Source of the DNA: Rhodanobacteraceae bacterium
GTDB lineage: Bacteria; Pseudomonadota; Gammaproteobacteria; Xanthomonadales; Rhodanobacteraceae
Assembly: GCA_030123585.1 (NCBI GenBank)
Contig: CP126120.1
Coordinates: 930,001-994,000, forward strand
DNA: 64,000 bases
Reading direction: 5' to 3'
The stretch's first letter is position 1. Each line of letters opens with the position of its first letter. A program made the translations under genes and the position numbers. Under the pieces are notes generated by a model. The model did not search any database and was not told the origin of the DNA. It saw nothing but the letters and a program-made list of their open reading frames with translations. Shown piece by piece: positions 48,878 through 59,100 of the stretch.

Positions 48878-51800
48878 TGGGCAAGCCCGAGGGCCACGCC
48901 ACGACCTTGTTCGTGTCCGACCTGCCCACGCCGCGCGATGAGCAGTTCCGGATGCGCCGGTTGCAGGTATTCAACTGGGGCACCTTTTCCGGCCTGCACG
49001 ACATACCGGTCGCCGAACGCGGTTTCCTGTTCGTGGGCCGTTCAGGTTCAGGAAAATCCACGCTGCTGGACGCGATGTCGGCGCTGCTGGTGCCGCCCGC
49101 CCTGGTGGATTTCAACGCCGCCGCCCGCGAAGCCGAGCGCGCCGGTCGCGACCGTTCGCTGCTGTCCTACGTGCGCGGCGCCTGGGCCGACCAGCACGAC
49201 GAGGATTCCGGCGAGGTCGCCACCCAATACCTGCGCCGCGGAACGACCTGGTCGGCGTTGGCGCTGGAATACCGCAACGCGCTGGGCCGCTGCGTCACGC
49301 TGGTGCGGCTGCTGTGGATCCGCGGCAACGGTTCCGCCGCCACCGACGTGCGCAAACACTTCATCGTGGCGGAACGCCCGTTCGATCTGGCGACGGAACT
49401 GCAGGGCTTCGATCTGGACATCCGCCGCCTGAAGCAGCGGCTGCCCGACGTGCATCATCACGAAACCTTCAGCGCCTACGCCGAACGCTTCCGCCGCCTG
49501 CTCGGGATCGCCAACGACACCGCACTGCGCCTGCTGCACAAGACCCAGTCGGCGAAGAACCTGGGCGACCTCAATCATTTCCTGCGCGACTTCATGCTGG
49601 ACCGCCCGGAAACCTTTGCCGTGGCCGACCGTCTGGTATCCGAATTCGCCGAACTGGACGAGGCGCACAAGGCCGTGGTCACCGCGCGCCAGCAGATCGA
49701 GACCTTGCGCCCGGCGCGTGCAGCACACGAACGCCTGCTGGACGTGCAGCGCGAGCGCAGCGAACTGGACGAACTGCTGATCGGCATGGACGGCTACCGC
49801 GAGCAACAGCGGATGCGGCTGCTGGACGCGCGGCTCACGGAACTCGACATCCTTGACCGCGGCCTCGAAGGCGAGGAGGACCGCCGCCTGCAAACGCTGG
49901 AACAACACCAGCGTGAACTTCGCGAACTGCAAGCGCGCCATCGCGAACAGGGCGGCGCGCGGATCGAGCAGCTGGAACACGAACGCGACGACGTGGCCCG
50001 CCAGCGCGATGCCTGTCTGCGCCATCGCGGGGTGACCGAGGCTGCCTGCCGGCAACTGGGCTGGGCGCTCGCCGGCACGCCGCAGGGTTTCGCCGAACAA
50101 CTCGGCGAGGCCCGCAACCTGCTCGATGCCAGCCACAGCGCCGCCGCCGGCGCCGATCAGCGGATGCTGGAACTGGGCATGCAAAAAAACGAGGCCGAAC
50201 GCGCTTTCACCCGTGCGCGCGCCGAAGTCGCCGCGCTGGAGGCCCATGCATCGAACATCCCCGCTCAGCTGCAAGCCTTGCGCAGCCGCCTGTGCACTGC
50301 AGTGAATTTGGCCGAGACCGCATTGCCGTTCGCCGGGGAGCTGATCCAGGTGCGGGCGGACGAATCGGCCTGGCGCGGCGCAATCGAGCGCCTGTTGCAC
50401 GGCTTCGCGCTGTCGCTGCTGGTGGACGAACGGCACTACGCGAAGGTTGCCGCGTGGGTCGATGCCACCCACCTGGGCGGCAAGCTGGTGTACCACCGCG
50501 TCACCGCCGTGGATATCCCGGACGCGTCCGCGTCACCGCCGCGCTCGCTGCTGCACAAGCTGGAGCTGGCGCCGCACGCACACCACGAGTGGCTGCGCGC
50601 CGAACTCGCCCGTCGCTACGACTATGCCTGCGTGGACAGCGTGCAGGCGCTGCAACGCAGCGAACGCGCGATCACCCTGCAGGGCCAGATCAAGCACAGC
50701 CGCAGCCGGCATGAAAAGGACGACCGCCACGCCATCGACGATCGCCGTCAATGGGCATTGGGATACGACAACCGCGACAAGCTGGCGCTGTACAAGGACG
50801 AGGCCACCATACTGGCGCAGTCGATCGCCGAAGCGGACACCGCCATCGGCGCGGTCAAGGCCGAGCGCGCGCGGCAGGCCGAGCGCTCGGCCGCCGCGCA
50901 GTCGCTCGCCAACCTGCGCTGGGGCGACATCGATGTAGCACCCTTGCTGACGCGGCTGGATGCGATCGGCACCACGCTGAAGGAGTTGCGCGAAGGCGAC
51001 GTGGCCCTGCGCGAGCTGGGCGAGCGCATTGCGACGAAGACCCGACAGGTGGCCGTCGCGCAGAACCTGCTGAACGACGTGCGCGTGGAGCGCGCCGGCC
51101 ACCGCCGCGAGCGTGAAAGGCTGGGCAAGGACCGCGAACGCTGCGCCGCAGAGGCGGCCATCCGGCCGCTGACGCCCTGGCAGCAACAGGGACTGGACAC
51201 GCGCTGCGAAGCCGGCGCGCCGTTCAGCCTAGGCAATCTCGAAGAGCGCCTGCGCGGTGTTGAGCGCGTTCTGCGCAACGACGTGACCGCTTTGAACGAA
51301 GAAGCCAACGAGCAGTCCCACCGCATCGTCGGCTGCTTCGAAACATTCCGCCGCCAGTGGGCGCAGGATGCCGGCGACGTGCAGGCCAATCTGGAAAGCG
51401 CAGGCGATTTCTTCGCGCGGCTGGAACGGCTCGAGCGCGACGGTTTGCCTGCCCATGAAGCGCGCTTCTTCGACATGCTGCGCACCCAGAGCGGGCAGAA
51501 CCTGGTCGCGTTGCAGCAATACATCGCACAGGCGCACAAGCAAATCCGTGCGCGCATGGAAGACGTCAATGCCAGCCTGGAAAGGGTGCCGTTCGATCGC
51601 GGCAGCATCCTGCAGATCAAGCCCGAGGATCGCCGCCTGCCGGAAGTGATCGAATTCCGGCAGCAACTGGCCGACGTGTTGAGCAACCCAAAAACCGATG
51701 ACCGCACGCGCGCCGAAGCGCAGTTCGAAGGCCTGCGCGGACTGGTGGCGCGCCTCGGCTCCGCCGACCCCGAACACAAACGCTGGCGCGAACAGGTGCT

Positions 51801-52254
51801 GGACGTGCGCCTGCATGTGGAATTCATCGGCGAAGAAATCGATGCGCACAGCGGCCGCCAGCTGGAGGTCTATCGCAGCGGCGCCGGCAAGTCTGGCGGC
51901 CAGCGCCAGAAACTGGCCACCACCTGCCTGGCCGCCGCGCTGCGCTACCAGCTCGGCGACGAGGACGGCGGCGTACCGCAGTACGCGGCGGTCGTATTGG
52001 ACGAGGCGTTCGACAAGGCCGACAACGAATTCACCGCGATGGCCATGCGCATTTTCGAGAACTTCGGCTTCCAGATGATCGTGGCGACGCCGCTGAAATC
52101 GGTGATGACGCTGGAGCCATTCATCGGCGGCGCCTGTTTCGTCGCGATCAACGGCCGCCACGATTCCAGCGTGCTGATGATCGAATACGACGCCGGCAAC
52201 CAGCGGCTGGACCTGCCGCGTGCCGTGCGCGAGCATGGCGATGCGCAATCCTGA
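48877..52254 (+). CDS. jetC: Wadjet type I SMC-like ATPase JetC
   Basis: 1125 aa (GTG 48874 is an alternative giving one more residue). ATPase head: LQVFNWGTFSGLHDIPV, Walker A GRSGSGKS (about 54-61). Very long coiled coil with a hinge-like middle (HYAKVAAWVDATHLGGKLVYHRV). C-terminal head: signature AGKSGGQRQKLATTCLAAALRYQL, Walker B VVLDEAFDKADNEF and switch FQMIVATPLKSV. It is the DNA loop-extruding motor of Wadjet, which detects small circular DNA. All ATPase motifs are intact. Confidence 0.96.
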   Translation: MGKPEGHATTLFVSDLPTPRDEQFRMRRLQVFNWGTFSGLHDIPVAERGFLFVGRSGSGKSTLLDAMSALLVPPALVDFNAAAREAERAGRDRSLLSYVRGAWADQHDEDSGEVATQYLRRGTTWSALALEYRNALGRCVTLVRLLWIRGNGSAATDVRKHFIVAERPFDLATELQGFDLDIRRLKQRLPDVHHHETFSAYAERFRRLLGIANDTALRLLHKTQSAKNLGDLNHFLRDFMLDRPETFAVADRLVSEFAELDEAHKAVVTARQQIETLRPARAAHERLLDVQRERSELDELLIGMDGYREQQRMRLLDARLTELDILDRGLEGEEDRRLQTLEQHQRELRELQARHREQGGARIEQLEHERDDVARQRDACLRHRGVTEAACRQLGWALAGTPQGFAEQLGEARNLLDASHSAAAGADQRMLELGMQKNEAERAFTRARAEVAALEAHASNIPAQLQALRSRLCTAVNLAETALPFAGELIQVRADESAWRGAIERLLHGFALSLLVDERHYAKVAAWVDATHLGGKLVYHRVTAVDIPDASASPPRSLLHKLELAPHAHHEWLRAELARRYDYACVDSVQALQRSERAITLQGQIKHSRSRHEKDDRHAIDDRRQWALGYDNRDKLALYKDEATILAQSIAEADTAIGAVKAERARQAERSAAAQSLANLRWGDIDVAPLLTRLDAIGTTLKELREGDVALRELGERIATKTRQVAVAQNLLNDVRVERAGHRRERERLGKDRERCAAEAAIRPLTPWQQQGLDTRCEAGAPFSLGNLEERLRGVERVLRNDVTALNEEANEQSHRIVGCFETFRRQWAQDAGDVQANLESAGDFFARLERLERDGLPAHEARFFDMLRTQSGQNLVALQQYIAQAHKQIRARMEDVNASLERVPFDRGSILQIKPEDRRLPEVIEFRQQLADVLSNPKTDDRTRAEAQFEGLRGLVARLGSADPEHKRWREQVLDVRLHVEFIGEEIDAHSGRQLEVYRSGAGKSGGQRQKLATTCLAAALRYQLGDEDGGVPQYAAVVLDEAFDKADNEFTAMAMRIFENFGFQMIVATPLKSVMTLEPFIGGACFVAINGRHDSSVLMIEYDAGNQRLDLPRAVREHGDAQS

Positions 52255-53419
52255 GCAGACCATCGCGCTGCTGCGCAGCCGCTGGCAACGCCACGCCGGC
52301 GACTGGCTGGGCGGCGGCGGCGAATGGCCGCTGCGCTTGCCGCTGGCTACCCCGGACGAACGGAGGGCTGCCGCAGGCTGGGCGGCGTTCGAGGCTTGGC
52401 GGGAGGCGTGGAAAAACTGGCGCGGCGGTGAAATACAGTGGGTCGAACGGCGTTGGCCGAGTCTGGGCCGCCAGAACGTGCCCACCGCCTTGTCGATACC
52501 TGATGCAAGCGCCCTCGCCGCTCTGCTGAATGAAAGCGTGCGTTGGCAGCGTGCCGACGCGCGTTTCGACGCATGGACGCAACACTGGCCCGCGCTGACT
52601 GCCAACCTGCGTGGCCAGTACGCACTGCTGGCCGACACCGACGATTTCGAACTTGACCGGCTCGGAGAGATGCTGGCATGGCTCATGGCGCATCCAGCAT
52701 CGAATCTGTTTGCGCGCCAATTGCCAGTGTCCGGACTGGACAGCAAATGGCTGGAAACCCGCACGGGTCTGCTCGGTGATTGGCTGCGCACGCTGCGCGG
52801 CCTCCCCCGCGATGCGGATTTCTGGCAAACCAGCGGACTGCGCCGCGAACCCGACCGGTTGCGTCTGCGCGTACTCGATCCGGTCCTGCGCCTGCGCGTC
52901 GGTGGCCTCGCAGATATCCACGCGCCGTTCGTCGAACTGGCCGCTCTCACGCTGCCGGCACGGCATGTCTTCATCGTCGAAAACAAGCAAACGGGCCTTG
53001 CCTTCGATGACCTGCCCGGCGCCGTGGTATTGATGGCGCGCGGTTACGCCGTCGAACAACTGGCGCAACTGCCGTGGGTGCGCTGCGCGGATTCAGCGCA
53101 CTACTGGGGCGACATCGACACCCATGGCTTTGCAATCCTTGGACGCCTGCGCGGCCACCTTCCCCGAGTGCGCTCGCTGCTGATGGACGCAGCAACGTTG
53201 CTGGCGCACCGCGAACTGTGGGTGACCGAACCCCTGCCGCACCCCGCCGAATCCATCGAACACCTCGATGCGGTTGAACAGCAGCTTTACCAGGATATCC
53301 GCAGCGACCGATTCGGCGTGCGCGTGCGGCTGGAACAGGAGCGCATCAACTGGTGCCTGGCATGGCGCGAGATTTGCCGCGCCGTCGAAGCGCCGGAGCG
53401 TGCTCACGCCGGGTTGTAG
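52235..53419 (+). CDS. jetD: Wadjet type I nuclease JetD (DUF3322/DUF2220, TOPRIM-like)
   Basis: 394 aa; start ATG 52235 overlaps jetC by 20 bases (ATG 52241 also possible). DUF3322 N-terminal part, then the TOPRIM-like DUF2220 nuclease: Glu in HVFIVENKQTGLAFDDLPGAVVLMARGYAV, the DxD in HYWGDIDTHGFAILGRLRGHLP, and LLMDAATLLAHRELW. JetD cuts the captured circular plasmid. With jetABC it completes a type I Wadjet system, all four genes overlapping, with active-site residues present. Confidence 0.94.
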   Translation: MAMRNPEQTIALLRSRWQRHAGDWLGGGGEWPLRLPLATPDERRAAAGWAAFEAWREAWKNWRGGEIQWVERRWPSLGRQNVPTALSIPDASALAALLNESVRWQRADARFDAWTQHWPALTANLRGQYALLADTDDFELDRLGEMLAWLMAHPASNLFARQLPVSGLDSKWLETRTGLLGDWLRTLRGLPRDADFWQTSGLRREPDRLRLRVLDPVLRLRVGGLADIHAPFVELAALTLPARHVFIVENKQTGLAFDDLPGAVVLMARGYAVEQLAQLPWVRCADSAHYWGDIDTHGFAILGRLRGHLPRVRSLLMDAATLLAHRELWVTEPLPHPAESIEHLDAVEQQLYQDIRSDRFGVRVRLEQERINWCLAWREICRAVEAPERAHAGL

Positions 53420-53772
53420 GCCATTCGCAGATCGGCTGCCACGCTCGCGAGACGTGTGTCGCGCGTCCACAGGCGCGCGTCCGCCGCCAATGCGGTGCTG
53501 GCCAACAGGTGCACATCCAGCCAGCCGATGCCGCGCCCGGCCAACGCATGGCGATCGAGAAACAGGACCGCTTCGTGATGCGCGGCGACCGGAGCGGAAG
53601 CAAGACTCCCCAGCGCGTCAAGGATCCGGCTCCGCTCACGCAGGTTGCCACAGGCAAGCTCGCCGATCACGAACGGGTGGCACAGCACAAGCCCCGCGTC
53701 GAGCAAGTGGACCAGCGAAGCGTCCGGGCGCCGGAAGTGGTCGATCCAGACCGAGGTGTCAACCAATATCAC
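53404..53772 (-). CDS. vapC: VapC-type PIN-domain toxin
   Basis: 122 aa; GTG 53772 overlaps the antitoxin stop as GTGA. PIN motifs: Asp5 in ILVDTSVWIDHF, VIGELACGNL with the conserved Glu, GWLDVHLLASTALAADARLWTRD with the two C-terminal Asp. Mg-dependent RNase that cuts tRNA or rRNA when freed. Its 3' end overlaps the end of jetD on the other strand by 16 bases. Confidence 0.94.
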   Translation of the reverse strand: MILVDTSVWIDHFRRPDASLVHLLDAGLVLCHPFVIGELACGNLRERSRILDALGSLASAPVAAHHEAVLFLDRHALAGRGIGWLDVHLLASTALAADARLWTRDTRLASVAADLRMAYNPA

Positions 53773-53990
53773 GGTGCTGCGCGACGCCGCGGCCGCGCGG
53801 GCGTTTCACGCCGCCGCCGCGGTGCACGCGCCTTCGGATCGCTCCCGCCGAGTCGCGCCAGCCTGCGCGCCGCATCGCGCTCGATCAGGGCGCGCAGCGC
53901 TTCGTGCAGGACGACCGAACGCTCGGCCGTGCCCGCTGCCGCGCTGGCCGCCTCCAGCAGCTTGTCATCGAGTGTAACGGTCGTACGCAT
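53769..53990 (-). CDS. vapB: VapB-type antitoxin
   Basis: 73 aa from ATG 53990 (GTG 54002 in frame), GGAAA just upstream. MRTTVTLDDKLLEAASAAAG, the start typical of ribbon-helix-helix VapB, then ERSVVLHEALRALIERDAARRLARLGGSDP and an unusually Arg/Pro-rich tail (ARAPRRRRETPARPRRRAAP). Partner and repressor of vapC. Confidence 0.92.
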   Translation of the reverse strand: MRTTVTLDDKLLEAASAAAGTAERSVVLHEALRALIERDAARRLARLGGSDPKARAPRRRRETPARPRRRAAP

Positions 53991-54117
53991 GGCGGTTTCC
54001 ACAAAATGTCCATGTGCATCTTACATCACTTCCCGACTCATTTGATGCGTAGTCTGATGACGCAGCCCCCCAGTATTTCCGCCTTGTTTATACTTCACGG
54101 ACTTCCCGGATCCGTCG

Positions 54118-54960
54118 ATGAACTACCGCCACGCCTTCCACGCCGGCAATTTCGCGGACGTGTTCAAGCACGCGATCCTGCTGGCGTCGCTGGATGCGCT
54201 GACGGCCAAGGACAAGCCGTTGTGCCATTTCGATACGCACGCGGGGCGCGGGAGTTATCGCCTCGACGATGCCGAGGCGCAGAAAACCGGCGAATGGCGG
54301 GACGGCATCGGGCGATTGTTCGAGATGCCGGATGTGCCGAATCCGTTGCGCCGCTACGTCGATGCAATCCGCGCCTGCAATCCCGATGGCGCGTTGCGCG
54401 AATACCCCGGCTCGCCGCTGCTGGCGGCACGGGCGTTGCGCCCGGTCGATAGGTTGGTGCTGTGCGAGGTGCAGGACGACGAGGTGTCAGCGCTGCGCGC
54501 CTTGTTCCGCGACGATCGCCGCGTGCACGTGCACCAGCGCGACGGTTACGCGGCGCTCAACGCGTTGCTGCCGCCTGCGGAAAAACGCGGTCTGGTATTG
54601 ATCGACCCGCCGTTCGAGGCGCAGGAAGCCGAGTTCACCGTGATCGAAACCGCGCTCGCCAAGGCACACGCGCGCTGGCCGAATGGCGTGTACGCCGTGT
54701 GGTATCCGATCAAGTCGCATCGCGCCATCGCGCCGTTCCACCGCCACCTGTCGCAAGGCCCCTTCGACAAGGCGCTGGTTGCGGAACTGATGGTGCAGCC
54801 GGACGATTCCCCGCTGCGCCTCAACGGCTGCGGCATGCTGATCGCGAATCCGCCGTGGAAACTCGACGCCACGCTGGCCGCGATGCTGCCCGCGCTGCGC
54901 GGGGCGCTGGCGCAATCCGGCAGCGCATCCTGGCAATTGCGCTGGCTGTGCGGTGAATAA
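54118..54960 (+). CDS. rlmJ: 23S rRNA adenine-2030 N6-methyltransferase RlmJ
   Basis: 280 aa, family length. MNYRHAFHAGNFADVFKHAIL at the N-terminus, DTHAGRGSYRL, and the N6-adenine methyltransferase motif DPPF (163-166) in LVLIDPPFEAQEAE; then NGVYAVWYPIK and LRLNGCGMLIANPPWKL. Modifies A2030 of 23S rRNA. Stand-alone housekeeping gene. Confidence 0.96.
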   Translation: MNYRHAFHAGNFADVFKHAILLASLDALTAKDKPLCHFDTHAGRGSYRLDDAEAQKTGEWRDGIGRLFEMPDVPNPLRRYVDAIRACNPDGALREYPGSPLLAARALRPVDRLVLCEVQDDEVSALRALFRDDRRVHVHQRDGYAALNALLPPAEKRGLVLIDPPFEAQEAEFTVIETALAKAHARWPNGVYAVWYPIKSHRAIAPFHRHLSQGPFDKALVAELMVQPDDSPLRLNGCGMLIANPPWKLDATLAAMLPALRGALAQSGSASWQLRWLCGE

Positions 54961-55035
54961 GCGGCACACCCGGCACTCCGCGCCACCGGTTTCTCGCTAT
55001 CCTTGTGGCGTCGCTTCGCGCCGGAGGCCTTGGCC

Positions 55036-55551
55036 ATGCATGCAACCCGACGTTCCCCGTTTCGACTGCTCTCCGCATTCGCAGTGACCGCTGCGCTTGC
55101 GGCCTGCGCGCCGGCGCCGATCTACAAGACCGGGCCGTCCGCGGTGACGGCGACGCCACAGCAGGTTGCGACTGCGCCCGCGAACTTCCGGAACCTGCAA
55201 GTCGTCTGGGGCGGCAGCGTGGTGGGCGTGCACAACCTCGCCGACAGCAGCGAAATCGAAATCCTGGCCTATCCGCTGGATTCGTCGCAGCGGCCGCGCC
55301 TCAAGGAACCCGCGATCGGGCGCTTCATTGCCATCGTGCCCGGCTTCGTGGAACCCATGAACTATCCGCCGGGTGCGCTGGTGACGTTGCGCGGCACGCT
55401 GGATGGATCGCGCAATGGTGTGGTTGGCCAGGCCGACTACACGTTCGCGCTGGTGCGCAGCGATACGATGCATCGCTGGACGCCCGACGAAATGCGCCAG
55501 GGGCATCCGAACGTCAGCTTCGGTGTGGGCGTGGGTGTCGGGATCCACTGA
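55036..55551 (+). CDS. Slp-family outer membrane lipoprotein
   Basis: 171 aa. Lipobox LAAC (Cys24). Slp fold: ANFRNLQVVWGGSVVGVHNLADSSEIEILAYPLDSSQRPRL, AIGRFIAIVPGFVEPMNYPPGALVTLRGTLDG, GQADYTFALV. Starvation/stress-type outer-membrane lipoproteins of unknown exact role. Tail is Gly/Val-repetitive (GVGVGVGIH). Confidence 0.9.
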   Translation: MHATRRSPFRLLSAFAVTAALAACAPAPIYKTGPSAVTATPQQVATAPANFRNLQVVWGGSVVGVHNLADSSEIEILAYPLDSSQRPRLKEPAIGRFIAIVPGFVEPMNYPPGALVTLRGTLDGSRNGVVGQADYTFALVRSDTMHRWTPDEMRQGHPNVSFGVGVGVGIH

Positions 55552-55562
55552 TTCGCGCCTCG

Positions 55563-56099
55563 ATGCCGTCGTGTGCCGGCATGTCCGCAGAACCCAACGC
55601 CGATACGCAAACCATCCGGCTCGACGACGGCCGCACCTTCCTGTTGCGCCCTCTGCGCCCCGATGACCTCGATGCCCTGCGTCGCGCCTTCCTGCGCCTG
55701 ACGCCCGAGGAAGTCGAATACCGGTTCTTCTACCGCTCGCGCGAATTGCCGGCTTCGGTGCAGGCGCAACTGCGCGGCTGGGATGCCGCGCGCGACGCCG
55801 CCTTCGTGATCGACGACCAGGGCGAGATCCGTGCGGTGGCAGACCTGCACGCGACCGGCGCGGGCGCGCGCGAAGCCGAATTCGGATTGATCGTGGGCAA
55901 GGCGATTTCCGGGCACGGGATCGGTTGGCGGTTGATGCGGCAATTGCTCGGCGAGGCGAAACGCCGCGGTCTCGTCGCGCTGCACGGCAGCGTGCGCACC
56001 GACAACGGCCGCATGCTGGAACTCTGCCGCGACCTCGGCGCCGTGATTGCGTCCGACCCCGACGATCCGACCATACGCCGCGTGACGTTCGCGCCGTGA
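55563..56099 (+). CDS. GNAT-family N-acetyltransferase
   Basis: About 178 aa; ATG 55563 or 55581 are equally good starts. TFLLRPLRPDDLDALRRAF, EVEYRFFYRSREL, AFVIDDQGEIRAVADLHA, then the acetyl-CoA loop ISGHGIGWRLMRQLLGEAKRRGL and LHGSVRTDNGRMLELCRDLG. Substrate unknown. Similar domains sit at the C-terminus of protein-lysine acetyltransferases of the Pat type, here without the large domain. Confidence 0.88.
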   Translation: MPSCAGMSAEPNADTQTIRLDDGRTFLLRPLRPDDLDALRRAFLRLTPEEVEYRFFYRSRELPASVQAQLRGWDAARDAAFVIDDQGEIRAVADLHATGAGAREAEFGLIVGKAISGHGIGWRLMRQLLGEAKRRGLVALHGSVRTDNGRMLELCRDLGAVIASDPDDPTIRRVTFAP

Positions 56100-56189
56100 C
56101 CGCGCGCGGCCACTGCTAAAATTGCCGATTGCATCGTCTGCTGGCGCCGCGACATGGCTCCGGCAGCGGTGTGCTTTGTGCGATCGACC

Positions 56190-59100
56190 ATGCCCGACAC
56201 CAACATCCCGATTCCCGCGCTGCCGCGCAATCCCGGCCAGCCACGCGACTGGCGCGAGCCCGCGGGTTCGTCGCTGGCGTTGCTGCTGTGCGAAACGGCG
56301 CACCAACGCGACGGCGTGGTCGTCGCGGTCACTGCGGACAGCCGCGCGGCACGCCTGCTGGAAGACGAACTCGGCGTGTTCGCCGGCGGCTTGCCAATCC
56401 TGCATTTCCCGGATTGGGAAACCCTGCCCTACGACCTGTTCGCGCCGCACCCGCAACTGGTGTCGCAGCGCATCGACACGCTGTACCGCCTGCCGGCGAC
56501 GCGCAAGGGCGTGCTGGTGGCGCCGGTCGCGACGTTGATGCAACGCCTGGCTCCGCGTTCGTACATCGCGGGCAGCGGACTGGCGGTCGCGCGCGGCGAA
56601 CGGCTCGACCTTGCGGAAGAACAGCGCCGCCTCGAAGCCTGCGGCTATCGCCATGTGCCACAAGTCGGCGAGCACGGCGAGTTCGCGGTGCGTGGCGCGC
56701 TGCTCGACATCTTCCCGATGGGCGCCAACGAACCGTACCGGATCGAGTTGTTCGACGACGCGGTCGAATCCATCCGCGCGTTCGATCCGGAAACGCAGCG
56801 CTCGCTGCACCAGGTGGACGCGGTCAAGCTGCTGCCCGCGCGCGAATTCCCGTTGACCGACGAGGCGATGCGCGCGTTCCGCGACCGCCTGCGCGAACGC
56901 TTCCCGATCGACGTGCGGCGCTGTCCGCTGTACCAGGACATGAAGCAGGGCGTGACGCCGGGCGGCATCGAGTACTACCTGCCGCTGTTCTTCGAGGCTA
57001 CCGAAACGCTGTTCGATTATCTCGGCGACGACGCGCTGTTCGTGCTCGGCCGCGGCGCGCTGGACGCCGCGGAACCGTTCTGGAAGCAGACCGAAGACCG
57101 CTACGACCAGCGCGCGCACGACATCGAACGGCCGGTGCTGCCGCCGATGGAGTTGTACCTGCCGCCACAATCGTTGCGCGAACGCCTGAACAAGGTGCTG
57201 CGCATCGATATCGTCGCGGCCGACGACGCGCGTGCGGCCGGCACCGGCACGCAGGCGGCGCCGGATTTCTCCGGGGGCGGAACGACGGCAGGCGGTTTCG
57301 CTGCGCGGCTGCGCGAGTGGCTGGGATCGCATCACGACACGCGCGTCCTGATCGCCGCCGATTCGCCCGGCCGGCGCGAGGCGTTGCTGGAACAACTGGC
57401 CGCGGCGGAGCTGCGGCCGGAAGTAACCGAATCCTGGCAGACCTTTCTCACCCGCCGCACTGGCGAAAACCAGAACCCGGCTTCTTCTCAAACAAGGACG
57501 CTGGATTCCGGATCGCCGCAGCGCGGCGTCCGGAATGACGATCAAAAGCCGCAACTCGCCATCACCGTCGCGCCGCTGGAGCGCGGTTTCACGCTCGCGG
57601 AACCGGCGCTTGCGGTATTCACCGAGCGCGAACTCGCGGGCGAGCACGCCCGCCGCGAACGCCAGCGCCGGCGCGTCGCCGAACGCGATCCCGAAGCGAT
57701 CCTGCGCGACCTCAGCGAACTCGAGATCGGCGCGCCGATCGTGCACGTCGATCACGGCGTCGGCCGTTACCTCGGCCTGGTTGCGCTGGACGTCGGCGGC
57801 ATGCCGGGCGAATTCCTCGCGATCGAATACGCGCGCGGCGACAAGCTGTACGTGCCGGTCGCGCAGCTCGCGCTGGTCAGCCGCTACAGCGGGGCCGACG
57901 ACGAACACGCGCCGCTGCATTCGCTGGGCGGCGAAAGCTGGGAACGCGCCAAGCGCAAGGCCGCGGAAAAGGTGCGCGACGTCGCCGCCGAACTGCTGGC
58001 GATCCACGCGCGACGTGCGGCGCGCCAGGGCAATGCCATCGACATCGACCGCACGCTGCTGGCGCGTTTCGCGGAAGGCTTCCCGTTCGAGGAAACGCCC
58101 GACCAGCAGGCCGCGATCGACGCGGTGCTGGCCGACCTCGCCGCGCCGCAGCCGATGGACCGCGTGGTGTGCGGCGACGTCGGTTTCGGCAAGACCGAAG
58201 TCGCGTTGCGCGCCGCGGTCGCGGCCGCCAGCGCCGGCAAGCAGGTCGCGGTGCTGGTGCCGACCACCCTGCTCGCGCAGCAGCACTACGACAACTTCCG
58301 CGACCGGCTGGCGGACTTTCCGGTCAAGGTGGAACTGCTGTCGCGTTTCCGCGCGAAGAAGGACGTGGACGACGCACTGAAGAAACTCGCCGACGGCAAG
58401 CTCGACATCGTGGTCGGCACGCACAAGCTGTTGCAGCCGGACGTGAAGTTCCGCGACCTCGGCCTCGTGATCGTGGACGAGGAACACCGCTTCGGGGTGC
58501 GCCACAAGGAGCAGTTGAAGAAGCTGCGCGCCGAGGTGGACCTGCTTACCCTCACCGCGACGCCGATCCCGCGCACGCTCAACATGGCGATGAGCGGGAT
58601 GCGCGACCTGTCCATCATCGCGACGCCGCCCGCGGCGCGCATGGCGGTGAAGACGCTGGTCGCGCAATACGACCCGGCGCTGGTGCGCGAAGCCTTCCAG
58701 CGCGAACTCGCGCGCGGCGGCCAGGTGTATTTCCTGCACAACAGCATCGACACGATCCAGCGCACTGCACGCGAACTGGCCGAGTTGGTGCCCGACGCGC
58801 GCATCCGCGTCGCGCACGGCCAGATGTCGGCGCACGAACTGGAGCAGGCGATGCTGGATTTCCACCGTCAGCGCTTCAACGTGCTGGTGTGCACCACCAT
58901 CATCGAATCCGGCATCGACGTGCCGACCGCCAACACCATCGTGATCGACCGCGCCGACCGTTTCGGCCTCGCGCAGCTGCACCAGTTGCGCGGGCGCGTC
59001 GGCCGTTCGCACCATCGCGCCTACGCCTACCTGATCGTGCCGGATCGGAAGGCCATGACCGCCGACGCCGAAAAGCGCCTGATGGCGCTGGAATCGCTGG

